Below are positions 17,093-25,708 of a stretch of DNA of 64,000 nucleotides, piece by piece. The position numbers were made by a program, and so were the translations under genes. Under the pieces are notes generated by a model, which saw nothing but the letters and a program-made list of their open reading frames with translations, was not told the DNA's origin and searched no databases. How positions within the stretch are numbered: position 1 is the first letter of the stretch; the number at the start of each line of letters is the position of its first letter. The stretch comes from Rhodopseudomonas palustris (GTDB lineage: Bacteria; Pseudomonadota; Alphaproteobacteria; Rhizobiales; Xanthobacteraceae), in the NCBI RefSeq assembly GCF_007005445.1, contig NZ_CP041387.1, forward strand, positions 682,001-746,000. Reading direction: 5' to 3'.

Positions 17093-18898
17093 TCAGCCGG
17101 TCGCCGCAAGCTCAGCCATGTAGGCTCGCCAGCCGCCGAAATGCGAGATATCGCGGGCGCCCGCGAGCGCTTCAGGTTCGGCGAGGAAGCCTTTCACCTT
17201 GGCGCCGTCGGCGAGCGTCAGCGTGCCGATCGACAGCGGCGAGGGGATCGCCGCGACGAACGTGCCGAATGCCGCAGGCGACAGCGCCCATACCTCCAGC
17301 GCGATTGCTGCGCCGGCTCCGGGCGCCACGCGAAGCAGGCCCGGCTTCGGCGGCGTGGTGCCCTTCAGCGCATACAGCTTGTAGTCCGGAACGGTGGCGG
17401 TGACGGACAGCAGCCGGCCGCCGCGAGTGGTGAGCTCGTGGTTCAGCGGCATCCCGGACAGATGCGCGCCGACCACCGCGATCGCGATCTCGTCGCTGGC
17501 ATCGCCGGCCGTGATCGCCGCAAGCGGTGGCTGCGCTCGGTCGCCGGCGCCTATCGGCAGCGCGGTGTCGGCATGGAAGACGCGGCCGAGGCTGGCGAGT
17601 TCGGCGTCGCGGCCAGCGGGCGCCAGCAGAGTGATGCCGAACGGAATGCCGTCGTTGCGGATCGACGCCGGCACCGCGAGGCCGCAGAGGTCGAGCAGAT
17701 TGACGAAATTGGTGTAGGTGCCAAGGCGGCTGTTGAGCGTGATCGGGTCGGCCTGCACCTCTTCGACCGTGTAGGCGGTCGGTGCGGTGGGGAGCACCAG
17801 CGCGTCGATCCCCGTAAAGCTGCGCTCCGCGATCTTGCGCAGCGCCTGCAGCCTGTAGAGCGCCGCGAAGGTGTCGGCGGCGGACAGCTTGGCGCCGGCG
17901 AGCGTGATCTGCCGCGTCACCGGATGCACCGCGTCCGGCTGGATGTCGAGCAACTCCCGGATCGTCAGATAGCGCTCCGCCACCCACGGGCCTTCGTACA
18001 GCAGCCGCGCCGTCTCGTAGAGCGGCTCGACGTCGATCTCGACCAGCTCCGCGCCGAGCCCCCGCCAGCGTTCGAGCGCTTCCTCGTAACCGCGCGCCGC
18101 GAGATCATCACCGAAGAACTGCAATTGGCCTTTTTGCGGCACGCCGAGCCGCACCCGGCTCGGCATCGCGCTGACTGCCGCCACCGGCCGCTCGCGCGAG
18201 AACGGATCTTCGGCGTCCGGCGCCGCCATCACCCGCAGCGCCGTCAATGCATCGTCGGTGGTCAGTGCGAACACCGAGACGCAGTCGAGCGTGCGGCAGG
18301 CGGGCACGACGCCCGCGGTCGAGATCATTCCGAGGCTCGGCTTCAGCCCGACGATGTTGTTGAGCATCGCGGGCACCCGGCCGGAGCCGGCCGTATCGGT
18401 GCCGAGCGACAGCGGTACCAGACCGGCGCCGACCGCGACCGCCGAGCCGGAGCTCGATCCGCCGGGCACGAGGTCGCTGCGGATTGCGTTGCGGGGGACG
18501 CCGTAAGGCGAGCGCACGCCGACGAGACCGGTGGCGAACTGATCGAGATTGGTCTTGCCGATCACGATCGCGCCGGCGGCCCGCAGCTTGGCGACCGCTG
18601 TGGCGTCGCACGCCGGCTGATACGAAAACGCCGGACAGGCTGCGGTGGTCGGCAGGCCGGCGACGTCGATATTGTCCTTCACCGCGACCGGCACGCCGTA
18701 GAGCGGCAGCGACGGATCCCGCGCCGCCAGCGCGACCGCTTCGGCGACCGCATCGGCCTCGTCGCGCAAGGTGATGAACAGCGCCGGGTCCGCATAGGCG
18801 CGGATGCGTTGATAGCAGCGCGCGATCGTCTGCGCCGGCGTGCTGGTGCCGGCGCGATGCGCGGCTACGATTTCACTGATGGTTTCGAACTTGTTCAT
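17093..18898 (-). CDS. atzF: Allophanate hydrolase AtzF
   Basis: 601 residues. The N-terminal amidase-signature domain has the catalytic lysine in AVKDNIDVAG and the serine pair in PGGSSSGSA. The C-terminal domain (from about residue 470) matches the AtzF-specific extension. It converts allophanate to CO2 and two ammonia. Its start overlaps the stop of the GntR gene as ATGA, implying coupled translation. It is the last step of the amide-hydrolysis cluster encoded on this strand. There is no biotin-dependent urea carboxylase nearby, so allophanate would have to come from AtzE-type chemistry. Confidence 0.9.
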   Translation of the reverse strand: MNKFETISEIVAAHRAGTSTPAQTIARCYQRIRAYADPALFITLRDEADAVAEAVALAARDPSLPLYGVPVAVKDNIDVAGLPTTAACPAFSYQPACDATAVAKLRAAGAIVIGKTNLDQFATGLVGVRSPYGVPRNAIRSDLVPGGSSSGSAVAVGAGLVPLSLGTDTAGSGRVPAMLNNIVGLKPSLGMISTAGVVPACRTLDCVSVFALTTDDALTALRVMAAPDAEDPFSRERPVAAVSAMPSRVRLGVPQKGQLQFFGDDLAARGYEEALERWRGLGAELVEIDVEPLYETARLLYEGPWVAERYLTIRELLDIQPDAVHPVTRQITLAGAKLSAADTFAALYRLQALRKIAERSFTGIDALVLPTAPTAYTVEEVQADPITLNSRLGTYTNFVNLLDLCGLAVPASIRNDGIPFGITLLAPAGRDAELASLGRVFHADTALPIGAGDRAQPPLAAITAGDASDEIAIAVVGAHLSGMPLNHELTTRGGRLLSVTATVPDYKLYALKGTTPPKPGLLRVAPGAGAAIALEVWALSPAAFGTFVAAIPSPLSIGTLTLADGAKVKGFLAEPEALAGARDISHFGGWRAYMAELAATG

Positions 18899-19638
18899 AA
18901 GGACACCGCGTAGATTTCGTATTCGTCGCGCACCAAATCGATGTGGTGGCGCATTGCACTTGCGGCGCCGTCTCGGTCGCCGCGCAGGATCGCGATCACG
19001 ACCTGGTCGTGTTCGGCATGTGACTTCGCCAGCCGTCCGAGATTGCGGAACTGCGCTCGTCTGAACGGCTGCACCCGCACCCGCGTCGCCAGCGTGATCT
19101 CGGCGATGTAGTCGTTGTGGGCACCCGCATAAATCGCATTGTGGAAGTGCTCGTTGACGTCGTGGAAGCGCTCCGGATTGCCCTGGGAACTGAGCGTCCG
19201 CAGCTCTTCGTGGATCGTCTCCAGTGCCCGCCGCTCCAGCGGCGTCATCCGCTCGGCGGCGAAGCCGGCACAGAGCGCCTCGAGTTCCGACATCGCTTCG
19301 AACATGCCGGTCAGTCGTTGCAATGAAGGCTGCGCCACCACCGCGCCGTGATGCGGGCGCGACTCGACGAGTCCGTTGGCGACGAGCTGCCGCAGCGCCT
19401 CGCGCACCGGCGTCCGCGACACCTTGAAGCGCTGCGCGATCTCGGTCTCGTCGAGGGCCGCGCCCGGGCGCAGCGTGCCGCGCACGATCTCGTCGGCGAG
19501 CTGACGCCGCAGTTCCTCGGCACGGGTGATCTTCACCGGCGGCGGGGGGCGGGCGATCCGCGCGTCCGGAGCGACTACGCGCGCCGATTCGGGAAGCGAC
19601 TTCGTTTTGCGCGGAGTCGATGCCTCGTGGACGCTCAT
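18895..19638 (-). CDS. GntR/FCD-family transcriptional regulator
   Basis: 247 residues. After a proline/lysine-rich leader of about 40 residues comes a winged helix-turn-helix (about 42-105; ETEIAQRFKVSRTPVREAL), then an all-helical FCD ligand domain with metal-binding histidines (ELEALCAG, DVNEHFHNAI, AMRHHIDLV). It sits between atzH and atzF with ATGA overlaps on both sides, so it probably autoregulates this operon in response to a cluster metabolite. Its operator is not proven; see the TTGCATACAA site at 27469. Confidence 0.9.
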   Translation of the reverse strand: MSVHEASTPRKTKSLPESARVVAPDARIARPPPPVKITRAEELRRQLADEIVRGTLRPGAALDETEIAQRFKVSRTPVREALRQLVANGLVESRPHHGAVVAQPSLQRLTGMFEAMSELEALCAGFAAERMTPLERRALETIHEELRTLSSQGNPERFHDVNEHFHNAIYAGAHNDYIAEITLATRVRVQPFRRAQFRNLGRLAKSHAEHDQVVIAILRGDRDGAASAMRHHIDLVRDEYEIYAVSL

Positions 19639-20030
19639 GGCGATTCCCGCGGTTCGTCGATCATGCTGACATGCGCCGCGACGATGCGCCAGCCTTCGGG
19701 AAACCGTACCCAGGTCTGCATCTGCCGGCCGACCTTGCCGGGCGCGTTGTCGCGGTAGAACAAGGTCGACGCGACCGCGGTGTCGCGGCCGTAAGACGTG
19801 ATCACTGTGCGTGCGGTGGAGCGCATCAGTCCGACCGGCGAGCGGGCGCCGCGGAACGCCTTGATCTCGGCGTAGCCATAGAGGTTCTCGCCGCCGCCGT
19901 AGCGCAGCGTCCGTGGGTCGTTGTGGAACAGCTCGTTGAGCGTGGCGACGTCGTTGCCGACGAGCGCAGTCTCGTACCTGGCGAAGGCTGCGCTGACCTC
20001 GGCGACGACGTCGGGTAGATCGATATCCAT
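19635..20030 (-). CDS. atzH: AtzH/HpxZ-like protein, NTF2-like fold
   Basis: 131 residues of the DUF3225/HpxZ group: NELFHNDPRTLRYG, then ENLYGYAEIKAFR and a C-terminal GWRIVAAHVSMID. Such proteins occur with AtzE-type amidases in cyanuric-acid and oxalurate clusters and are thought to aid conversion of unstable carbamoyl intermediates. The stop overlaps the gntR start (ATGA), and the start lies 2 bases after the atzE stop. ATG 20030 is used; earlier in-frame codons give an arginine-rich shadow of atzE. Confidence 0.82.
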   Translation of the reverse strand: MDIDLPDVVAEVSAAFARYETALVGNDVATLNELFHNDPRTLRYGGGENLYGYAEIKAFRGARSPVGLMRSTARTVITSYGRDTAVASTLFYRDNAPGKVGRQMQTWVRFPEGWRIVAAHVSMIDEPRESP

Positions 20031-20032
20031 GG

Positions 20033-21424
20033 TCAGAAATCCTTTGGTCGCGGCGCGCGGGCGACGCCGGCGCGCTCCAGCGCTGCGGCGACGCGCAGCG
20101 CGATGTCTTCGCGCCACGGCGCGGCGATGATCTGCACCCCGATCGGCAGCGGCTCGAGCGGGATCGGGACCGCCACCACCGGCAGGCCGATGAACGAGAT
20201 CGGCTGGGTGTGCAGGCCGACATTGGCCCGCACCGGCAGCTCGACGCCGCCCAGCGTGAAGGTAACCTGCCCGAGCTTGGGCGCAACGCAGGGCGTGGCC
20301 GGCGCGATGATGACGTCGACCTGCTCGAACAATTCGAGCACGCGGGCGCGGTACCAGCGGCGGAACTTCTGCGCGCGGTCGACCAGCGGCGCCGGCACCA
20401 TCGCGCCGGCGAGCAGCCGGTCGCGCACCGCGGGATCGAAGTCATTCGGCTGCTGCCGCAGCCGGTCGAGATGCAGTGACGCGCCTTCGGTCGTGCTGAT
20501 CACGTAAGCCGCGGCGCGGGCGCGGGCGGCCTCCGGCAGTTCGACCGAGCGGGTGACGCCGAGCGCCTTCACCACGCGGCCCACGGCTTCCTCGGCTTCC
20601 GGGAACAGGTTGGTCTCGAAGTAACCGCCGGCCTTCGCGATCCGCAGGTCGTCGAGGCCTTGCGTAAGCAGGCCGGAGACCGGCTCCGGCGCCCGCGTCG
20701 TGCAGGCGGCGTCGCCATCGTCCGGCCCCTGCATCGCATCGTAGGCCAGCGCCAGATCGGCGGCGCTGCGCGCCAGCGGGCCGAGATGATCGAAGCTCGC
20801 GACGAACGGGAACGAGCCGGTGCGCGGCAGCCGTCCGTAGGTCGGCTTCAGGCCGAAGATGCCGCACAGCGACGACGGTACCCGGATCGAGCCGTTGGTG
20901 TCGGAGCCGAGCGCCAGCGGCACCTCGCCGCCGGCGACCGCAGCGCCCGATCCGCCGGAGGATCCGCCGGTCATCCGGCTCGGGTCGTGCGGATTACGCG
21001 ACGGCCCGTCGTGGATGTTTTCGCCGGTGAAGTCGTAGGCGTATTCGCCCATGTTGAGCGCGCCGATCAGCACGGCGCCGGCCGCTTCCAGCCGCTTGAT
21101 CAGCGGTGCGTCACTGGCGGCCGGGCTGCGGTCGCGGTTGATCTTGGAGCCGGCCCGGGTGGCGAGCCCGGCGACGTCGAACAAGTTCTTCACCGCGAAC
21201 GGCACGCCGGCCAGCGGGCCGACGCTGTCGCCGCGCGCGAGCGCCGCGTCGATTTCTCCGGCGCGCGCACGAGCCCGCTCGGCGACGATGTCGGTGAACG
21301 CATTGAGCGTTGCGTCGGCCTTGGCGATGCGTGCGAGCGCAGCCTCGGTGGCGGCGATGGCCGTCGTCGTCCCGTCCTTGACGGCGGCGGCGATCTCGGC
21401 GGCGGTCATCCAGTCGGTGGACAT
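20033..21424 (-). CDS. atzE: AtzE-family amidohydrolase
   Basis: 463 residues of the amidase-signature family: catalytic lysine in AVKNLFDVAG, serine pair in TGGSSGGSGAAV, and downstream GSDTNGSIRVP. AtzE with its small partner AtzG hydrolyses 1-carboxybiuret in the cyanuric-acid pathway; close relatives act on other ureido compounds. ATG 21424 is preferred because upstream codons belong to atzG in another frame. Neither cyanuric acid hydrolase (AtzD) nor biuret hydrolase is in the window, so the physiological substrate is open. Confidence 0.85.
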   Translation of the reverse strand: MSTDWMTAAEIAAAVKDGTTTAIAATEAALARIAKADATLNAFTDIVAERARARAGEIDAALARGDSVGPLAGVPFAVKNLFDVAGLATRAGSKINRDRSPAASDAPLIKRLEAAGAVLIGALNMGEYAYDFTGENIHDGPSRNPHDPSRMTGGSSGGSGAAVAGGEVPLALGSDTNGSIRVPSSLCGIFGLKPTYGRLPRTGSFPFVASFDHLGPLARSAADLALAYDAMQGPDDGDAACTTRAPEPVSGLLTQGLDDLRIAKAGGYFETNLFPEAEEAVGRVVKALGVTRSVELPEAARARAAAYVISTTEGASLHLDRLRQQPNDFDPAVRDRLLAGAMVPAPLVDRAQKFRRWYRARVLELFEQVDVIIAPATPCVAPKLGQVTFTLGGVELPVRANVGLHTQPISFIGLPVVAVPIPLEPLPIGVQIIAAPWREDIALRVAAALERAGVARAPRPKDF

Positions 21425-21437
21425 GGCGGTATTGACC

Positions 21438-21617
21438 TCAGGCACGGAACACGCTCGCAGGCTCGGTCTCGTCGGGAAGCGGAAATTCATCGACCATCCG
21501 CGCCAGCCTCAGCGACACTTCGAGATTGGCCCGCACCGCCGGCTTCCATGCCGGATCGATCGGCAGACCGAGTGCAGCGGCAACGGCGTCGATGTAGGAG
21601 TCGAGAGAGTCGGTCAA
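21438..21617 (-). CDS. atzG: AtzG-like small subunit (DUF4089)
   Basis: 59 residues read from a TTG start at 21617, with AAAGGGA about 6 bases upstream. The product runs from LDSYIDAVAAALGLPIDP to a C-terminal DETEPASVFRA, the typical AtzG pattern that packs against AtzE to stabilise it. It is too short and has too unusual a start to be found by simple ATG searches. It ends 13 bases before atzE, as in known atzG-atzE pairs. Confidence 0.82.
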   Translation of the reverse strand: MTDSLDSYIDAVAAALGLPIDPAWKPAVRANLEVSLRLARMVDEFPLPDETEPASVFRA

Positions 21618-21644
21618 AGCAGGTCCCTTTCAATTAACCGGCTG

Positions 21645-21739
21645 GTCATTCCGGGGCGCGCGCAGCGCGAACCCGGAATCCCGAGATGATAACAGCGAGA
21701 TTCCGGGGTCGCTCGCTGGCGCGAGCCCCCCGGAATGAC
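21645..21739. repeat. Dispersed palindromic repeat, family A, copy 2
   Basis: Same element as 7416-7513: begins GTCATTCCGGGGCGCG and ends CCCCGGAATGAC, with GAACCCGGAATCCCGAG in the left arm. It fills the gap between the ABC ATPase gene and atzG. Confidence 0.75.
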
Positions 21740-21763
21740 CATGGAGATTTGTGTGTCGTGTCA

Positions 21764-23605
21764 TCACATCACCGGCAACGGCGGATGCGGGATCGCGGTG
21801 AGGAGTTCGCGGGTGTAGTCGTGCTTCGGGCTGCCCAGCACCTGCTCCGATGTTCCCTGCTCGACGATCCGCCCCGAGCGCATCACGATGACGTGGTCGC
21901 ACAGCAGTCGCACGACGTTGAGGTCGTGCGACACGAACAGGTAGCTCATCCCCATCGACTGCTTGAGATCCTGCAGCAGGTTCAGCACCACGGCCTGCAC
22001 CGAAACGTCGAGCGCCGCAGTCGGCTCGTCCAGGATGATCAGTTTCGGCTTCAGCGCGATCGCGCGGGCGATGCCGACACGGGCCTTCTGACCGCCGGAG
22101 AGCTGATGCGGAAAGCGGTCGAGCAGATCGAGCGGCAGGCCGACCTGCGTGGCCAGCTCCTCGCAGCGTGCCCGCACCGCAGCGCCGCCCTTGATGTCGC
22201 CGAGCTGCAGGATCGGATCGGCAATCGCGCGCGCCGCGGTGAAGCGCGGGTTGAGGCTGTCGGTCGGATCCTGAAACACCATCTGGATCGACTTGCGCAG
22301 CGGCAGCCGCGCGAAGCGTTGCGGCAGGATGGTGCCGATCTCCTCGCCATCGAATACGATCCGGCCCGAGGTCTGGTCGAGCAGCCGCATCAGCATCATC
22401 GAGGTGGTCGACTTGCCGCAGCCGGACTCGCCGACCAGCCCGACGCTTTCGCCGTGGCCGATCTGAAAGCTGATACCGTCGACCGCGCGAAATACCTCCG
22501 GCTCCGGCGCCGGTCCGCGCGAGAACAGCCGGTTCAGCGTCGCGGTCGCACCCTGACGCGGATATTCCTTCACCAGCTTTTCAACGAGGAGGAGAGGGGA
22601 GGCCTGCTCCCTCTCCCCGCTTGCGGGGAGAGGGGGGGGGTGAGGGGGCGTCTCCGCAAGGCCGAGCGCTCCGACTCGTGGAGACGCCCGCTCACCCGGA
22701 CCATCGCTAGGCGCTGATCCGACCTCTCCCCGCGTGCGGGGAGAGGTTCGCGCCGTGCCGTGTTCGGCCGCGCTGCTTCGCTCGTCCTCCGGCAGCAGCT
22801 CCCGCAAACTCACCCCGAGTCGCGGCGTCGCGCGCATCAGTTTCTTGGTGTAGGGGTGCTGCGGATTGGCGAAGATGTCGGCCGCGGAGGCGGTCTCGAC
22901 CACGCGGCCCTTCTCCATCACCACCACGCGGTCGGAATAGGCAGCCGCCAGCCCGAGGTCGTGGGTGATCAGGATGGTCGACAGGCCGCGGCTCCTGGTC
23001 AGTTCGACGATCAGATCCATCACCGCCTTCTGGGTGGTGACGTCGAGGCCGGTGGTCGGCTCGTCGGCGATCAGCAATTGCGGGTTGCAGGCCAGCGCCA
23101 GCGCGATCACCACGCGCTGACACATGCCGCCGGAGAGCTGGAACGGATAGGCGTGATAGCGCTCGCGCGGCCGCGCGATCTTCACCGCCTCGAGCGCCGC
23201 GATCGCCTTCTCGCCGCGGTCGGACGAGGTGGATTGGACGTGTTGGCGCAGCACGTCCTCGATCTGGTCGCCGACCTTGCGGATCGGGTTGAGCGCGGCG
23301 CGCGGGTTCTGGAAGATCATCGAGATCTCGCGGCCGCGCAGGTCGCGCATCTCCTTTTCGGTCGCGGCCTTGATATCCATGCCGCCGAACATCACCGAGC
23401 CTTCGGCGATCCGGCCGGCGCGGTCGAGAATCCGCATCACCGCATAGGACGTCACCGATTTGCCGGAGCCGCTTTCGCCGACGATCGCCAGCGTCTCGCC
23501 CTTGCCGACGCTGATATCGACATGCTGCACCGCCTTGACGATGCCGCGGCGGGTGGCGAACTCGACCGTGAGATCCCGGACTTCGAGCAGGGGCTGGGTG
23601 GTCAT
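21764..23605 (-). CDS. Fused double ABC ATPase for oligopeptide/nickel-type importer (DppD-DppF fusion)
   Basis: 613 residues with two complete ATPase modules. First: Walker A GESGSGKS, signature LSGGMCQR, Walker B LLIADEPTTGLD. Second: Walker A GESGCGKS, signature LSGGQKAR, Walker B LIILDEPTAALD. It energises the two permeases encoded just upstream, probably importing a substrate for the Atz enzymes. The linker (about residues 282-340) is proline/arginine/glycine-rich and is encoded by a palindromic repeat, including a run of nine G at 22632-22640. It is in frame here, but the linker is not ancestral family sequence. Confidence 0.9.
   Translation of the reverse strand: MTTQPLLEVRDLTVEFATRRGIVKAVQHVDISVGKGETLAIVGESGSGKSVTSYAVMRILDRAGRIAEGSVMFGGMDIKAATEKEMRDLRGREISMIFQNPRAALNPIRKVGDQIEDVLRQHVQSTSSDRGEKAIAALEAVKIARPRERYHAYPFQLSGGMCQRVVIALALACNPQLLIADEPTTGLDVTTQKAVMDLIVELTRSRGLSTILITHDLGLAAAYSDRVVVMEKGRVVETASAADIFANPQHPYTKKLMRATPRLGVSLRELLPEDERSSAAEHGTARTSPRTRGEVGSAPSDGPGERASPRVGALGLAETPPHPPPLPASGEREQASPLLLVEKLVKEYPRQGATATLNRLFSRGPAPEPEVFRAVDGISFQIGHGESVGLVGESGCGKSTTSMMLMRLLDQTSGRIVFDGEEIGTILPQRFARLPLRKSIQMVFQDPTDSLNPRFTAARAIADPILQLGDIKGGAAVRARCEELATQVGLPLDLLDRFPHQLSGGQKARVGIARAIALKPKLIILDEPTAALDVSVQAVVLNLLQDLKQSMGMSYLFVSHDLNVVRLLCDHVIVMRSGRIVEQGTSEQVLGSPKHDYTRELLTAIPHPPLPVM
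22611..22745. repeat. Palindromic repeat family C, inserted in coding sequence
   Basis: CTCTCCCCGCTTGCGGGGAGAG (22611-22632) and CTCTCCCCGCGTGCGGGGAGAG (22724-22745) are two perfect hairpins flanking GTCTCCGC...GGAGACGCC arms. A relative of this element lies between genes at 25605-25700. Here it encodes the linker of the fused ATPase. Confidence 0.8.
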
Positions 23606-23607
23606 TC

Positions 23608-24519
23608 TCACGTCCTCCGCTGCGGGTCGAAGATGTCGCGCAGGCCGTCGCCGAGCAGGTTGAAGCAGAACACGGCGGTCATCAGCGCGAGGCCGGGGAA
23701 CAGTGCGATCCACCATTCGCCCGAGACCATGAAGCTCGCGCCTTCCGCGACCATGATGCCCCATTCGGCGGTCGGCGGACGGACGCCGAGGCCGATGAAC
23801 GACAGCCCGGCGGCGTTGAGGATGGCGTAGCCCATCGTCAGCGACATCTGCACGATCATGATCGGCATGATGTTCGGCAGGATGTGCACCAGCAGGATAC
23901 GCATCTCGCTGTTGCCGGAGAGCCGCGCCGCCATCACGAAGCCGGCCTCTCGGCGGACATTGGCTTCGGCGCGGGCGACCCGGGCATACAGCGGGAAGTT
24001 CACGATCGCGGTGGCGATGATGATGTTCTGCACGGTGTTGCCGAGCGCGGCGACGATGCCCATCGCCAGCACGAACAGCGGAAACGCCATGATGGTGTCG
24101 GCGATGCGGCCGACGATGCGGTCGGTCCAGCCGCCGAAGTAACCGGCGGCGACGCCGGCCAGCCCGCCCATCAGGAACACTAGCACCACCGAGGCGACCG
24201 CGATGAACAGGTCGAGTCGGGTCGCGACCACGACACGGCTGAAGATGTCGCGGCCGAGCTGATCGGTGCCGAACCAGTTGGTCGCCGAGGGCGGCTTCAG
24301 CGCTTGGGCGGTATTGCTGGCGAGCGGGTCATACGGCACGAGGTACGGTCCGAACAGCGCGGCGAGCACGATCACCACCAGCAGGCCGAATGCGAAGGCG
24401 GTGACCCGGTTGCCGCCGAGCACGTAGCGCGCGTGCGAGATCGTCTCGGCGAGGCCGGAGCGGCGCGCAGTTGGCGCAGGCGCCGACGGCTCGTTGAGCG
24501 GATGGGAGATGCTGGTCAT
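23608..24519 (-). CDS. ABC importer permease, DppC/OppC type
   Basis: 303 residues, six predicted membrane helices. The typical N-terminal OppC segment and NWFGTDQLGRDIFSRVV precede the permease domain; the ATPase-contacting EAA loop reads around AARLSGNSEMRILLVHILPN. The start at 24519 is preferred because AGGAG lies 7 bases upstream; an ATG 6 bases earlier is too close to it. Partner of the DppB-type permease upstream and the double ATPase 2 bases downstream. Confidence 0.88.
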   Translation of the reverse strand: MTSISHPLNEPSAPAPTARRSGLAETISHARYVLGGNRVTAFAFGLLVVIVLAALFGPYLVPYDPLASNTAQALKPPSATNWFGTDQLGRDIFSRVVVATRLDLFIAVASVVLVFLMGGLAGVAAGYFGGWTDRIVGRIADTIMAFPLFVLAMGIVAALGNTVQNIIIATAIVNFPLYARVARAEANVRREAGFVMAARLSGNSEMRILLVHILPNIMPIMIVQMSLTMGYAILNAAGLSFIGLGVRPPTAEWGIMVAEGASFMVSGEWWIALFPGLALMTAVFCFNLLGDGLRDIFDPQRRT

Positions 24520-24529
24520 GGTCATGCTC

Positions 24530-25543
24530 CTAGCCTTCCAGCCGCACGCGCGGGTCGATCACGCCGTAGAGGATGTCGATCGCCAGATTGAGCAGCACAT
24601 ACATCACCGCCATGGTGAGCACGAAGCCCTGGACCGGCGCGAAGTCCGAGGCGATCAGCGCCTCGACCGCGTAGGATCCGATGCCCGGCCAGGCGAACAC
24701 CTTCTCAACCAGCACGTTGGCGCCGAGCAGGAACGAGAACACCATCGACAGCGTGGTGACCACCGGCAGCATCGCATTGCGGAACGCGTAGGTCATCGTC
24801 ACCTTGCGTGGCGACAGGCCGCTGGCGCGCGCGGTGCGGACGAAGTCGGACGCCAGGATCGCCAGCATCGAGGCGCGGGTCATGCGCGCGATCGGCGCCA
24901 GCGAGAAGATCGCCAATGTCGTCGCCGGCAGCAGCAACTGGCTGAGCGCCGAGCGGAAAGTCTCGAAATCGCGCGCGATCAGGCTGTCGATCAGATAGAA
25001 GCCGGTGACCGTCTCGGGCGCGCTGTAGAACACGTCGAGCCGCCCGAGCGGCGCCGGCGACCAGCCGAGCTTGAAGTAGAACACGTAGACCAGCAGCAGG
25101 CCGGTGAAGAACACCGGCAGCGACACGCCGGCGGTGGTCGTCACCCGGCACAGATGATCAATCCACGAGCCCGGCCGCGTCGCCGCCATGATGCCGAGCG
25201 GAATCGCGATCACCACCGACAGCGCCAGCCCGAACAGTGTCAGCTCGGCGGAAGCGGGGAGGCGGTTCTTGATCTCGGTGACGACCGGCTGTCCGGTCGT
25301 CAGCGATTCGCCGAGATTTCCGCGGGCCAGATCGGCGGTGTAGCGGACGAACTGCTCTGGCAGCGACTTGTCGAGTCCCAGCTTGTGGCGGATCTGCTCG
25401 ATCGCCTCCTTGCTCGCCGCTGGTCCGGCGAAATACGCCGCCGGATCGCCGGGCAGCGCACGCGTCAGCAGAAAGGTGACGATCACCACCCCGATCAGAC
25501 TCGGGATCGCGAACATCAGGCGTTTGCCGATCAGGGTTAGCAT
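24530..25543 (-). CDS. ABC importer permease, DppB/OppB type
   Basis: 337 residues; an N-terminal helix and OppB-type periplasmic region (LGLDKSLPEQFVRY), then the permease core with an EAA-like loop near RTARASGLSPRKVTMTYAFRN. It forms the membrane channel with the DppC-type subunit. It lies between the substrate-binding protein gene (165 bases upstream across a repeat) and dppC-like. Confidence 0.88.
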   Translation of the reverse strand: MLTLIGKRLMFAIPSLIGVVIVTFLLTRALPGDPAAYFAGPAASKEAIEQIRHKLGLDKSLPEQFVRYTADLARGNLGESLTTGQPVVTEIKNRLPASAELTLFGLALSVVIAIPLGIMAATRPGSWIDHLCRVTTTAGVSLPVFFTGLLLVYVFYFKLGWSPAPLGRLDVFYSAPETVTGFYLIDSLIARDFETFRSALSQLLLPATTLAIFSLAPIARMTRASMLAILASDFVRTARASGLSPRKVTMTYAFRNAMLPVVTTLSMVFSFLLGANVLVEKVFAWPGIGSYAVEALIASDFAPVQGFVLTMAVMYVLLNLAIDILYGVIDPRVRLEG

Positions 25544-25604
25544 TGGATCATACCCTTAAGTCATGGCGTTAGAGAGCATTGCGTTGCCAAGCGCCGCGGC
25601 CTGC

Positions 25605-25700
25605 TCCCCTCCCCCTTGCGGGGAGGGGCGGGGGCGGGGTGCGCGAGCGCTGTGCCCGCGTCGCCCTCACCCCGGCCCTCTCCCGCAAGCGGGAGAGGGA
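25605..25700. repeat. Palindromic repeat family C, intergenic copy
   Basis: CCCCTCCCCCTTGCGGGGAGGGG at the left and CCCTCTCCCGCAAGCGGGAGAGGG at the right, with a GC-rich centre. Same type as the element inside the ATPase gene. It sits between the binding-protein gene and the first permease and could attenuate or stabilise the polycistronic message. Confidence 0.72.
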
Positions 25701-25708
25701 GAAGAGCC

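Noticed and set aside
17075..18913. 612-codon plus-strand frame opposite atzF
   Set aside because: Entirely antisense to allophanate hydrolase; composition is arginine/glycine/alanine-heavy with no recognisable motif.
22588..22760. Assembly or frameshift error in the ABC ATPase linker
   Set aside because: The repeat reads through in one frame with both ATPase modules intact and is matched by a second genomic copy of the element, so I treat it as real, although the G-run makes a length miscall possible.
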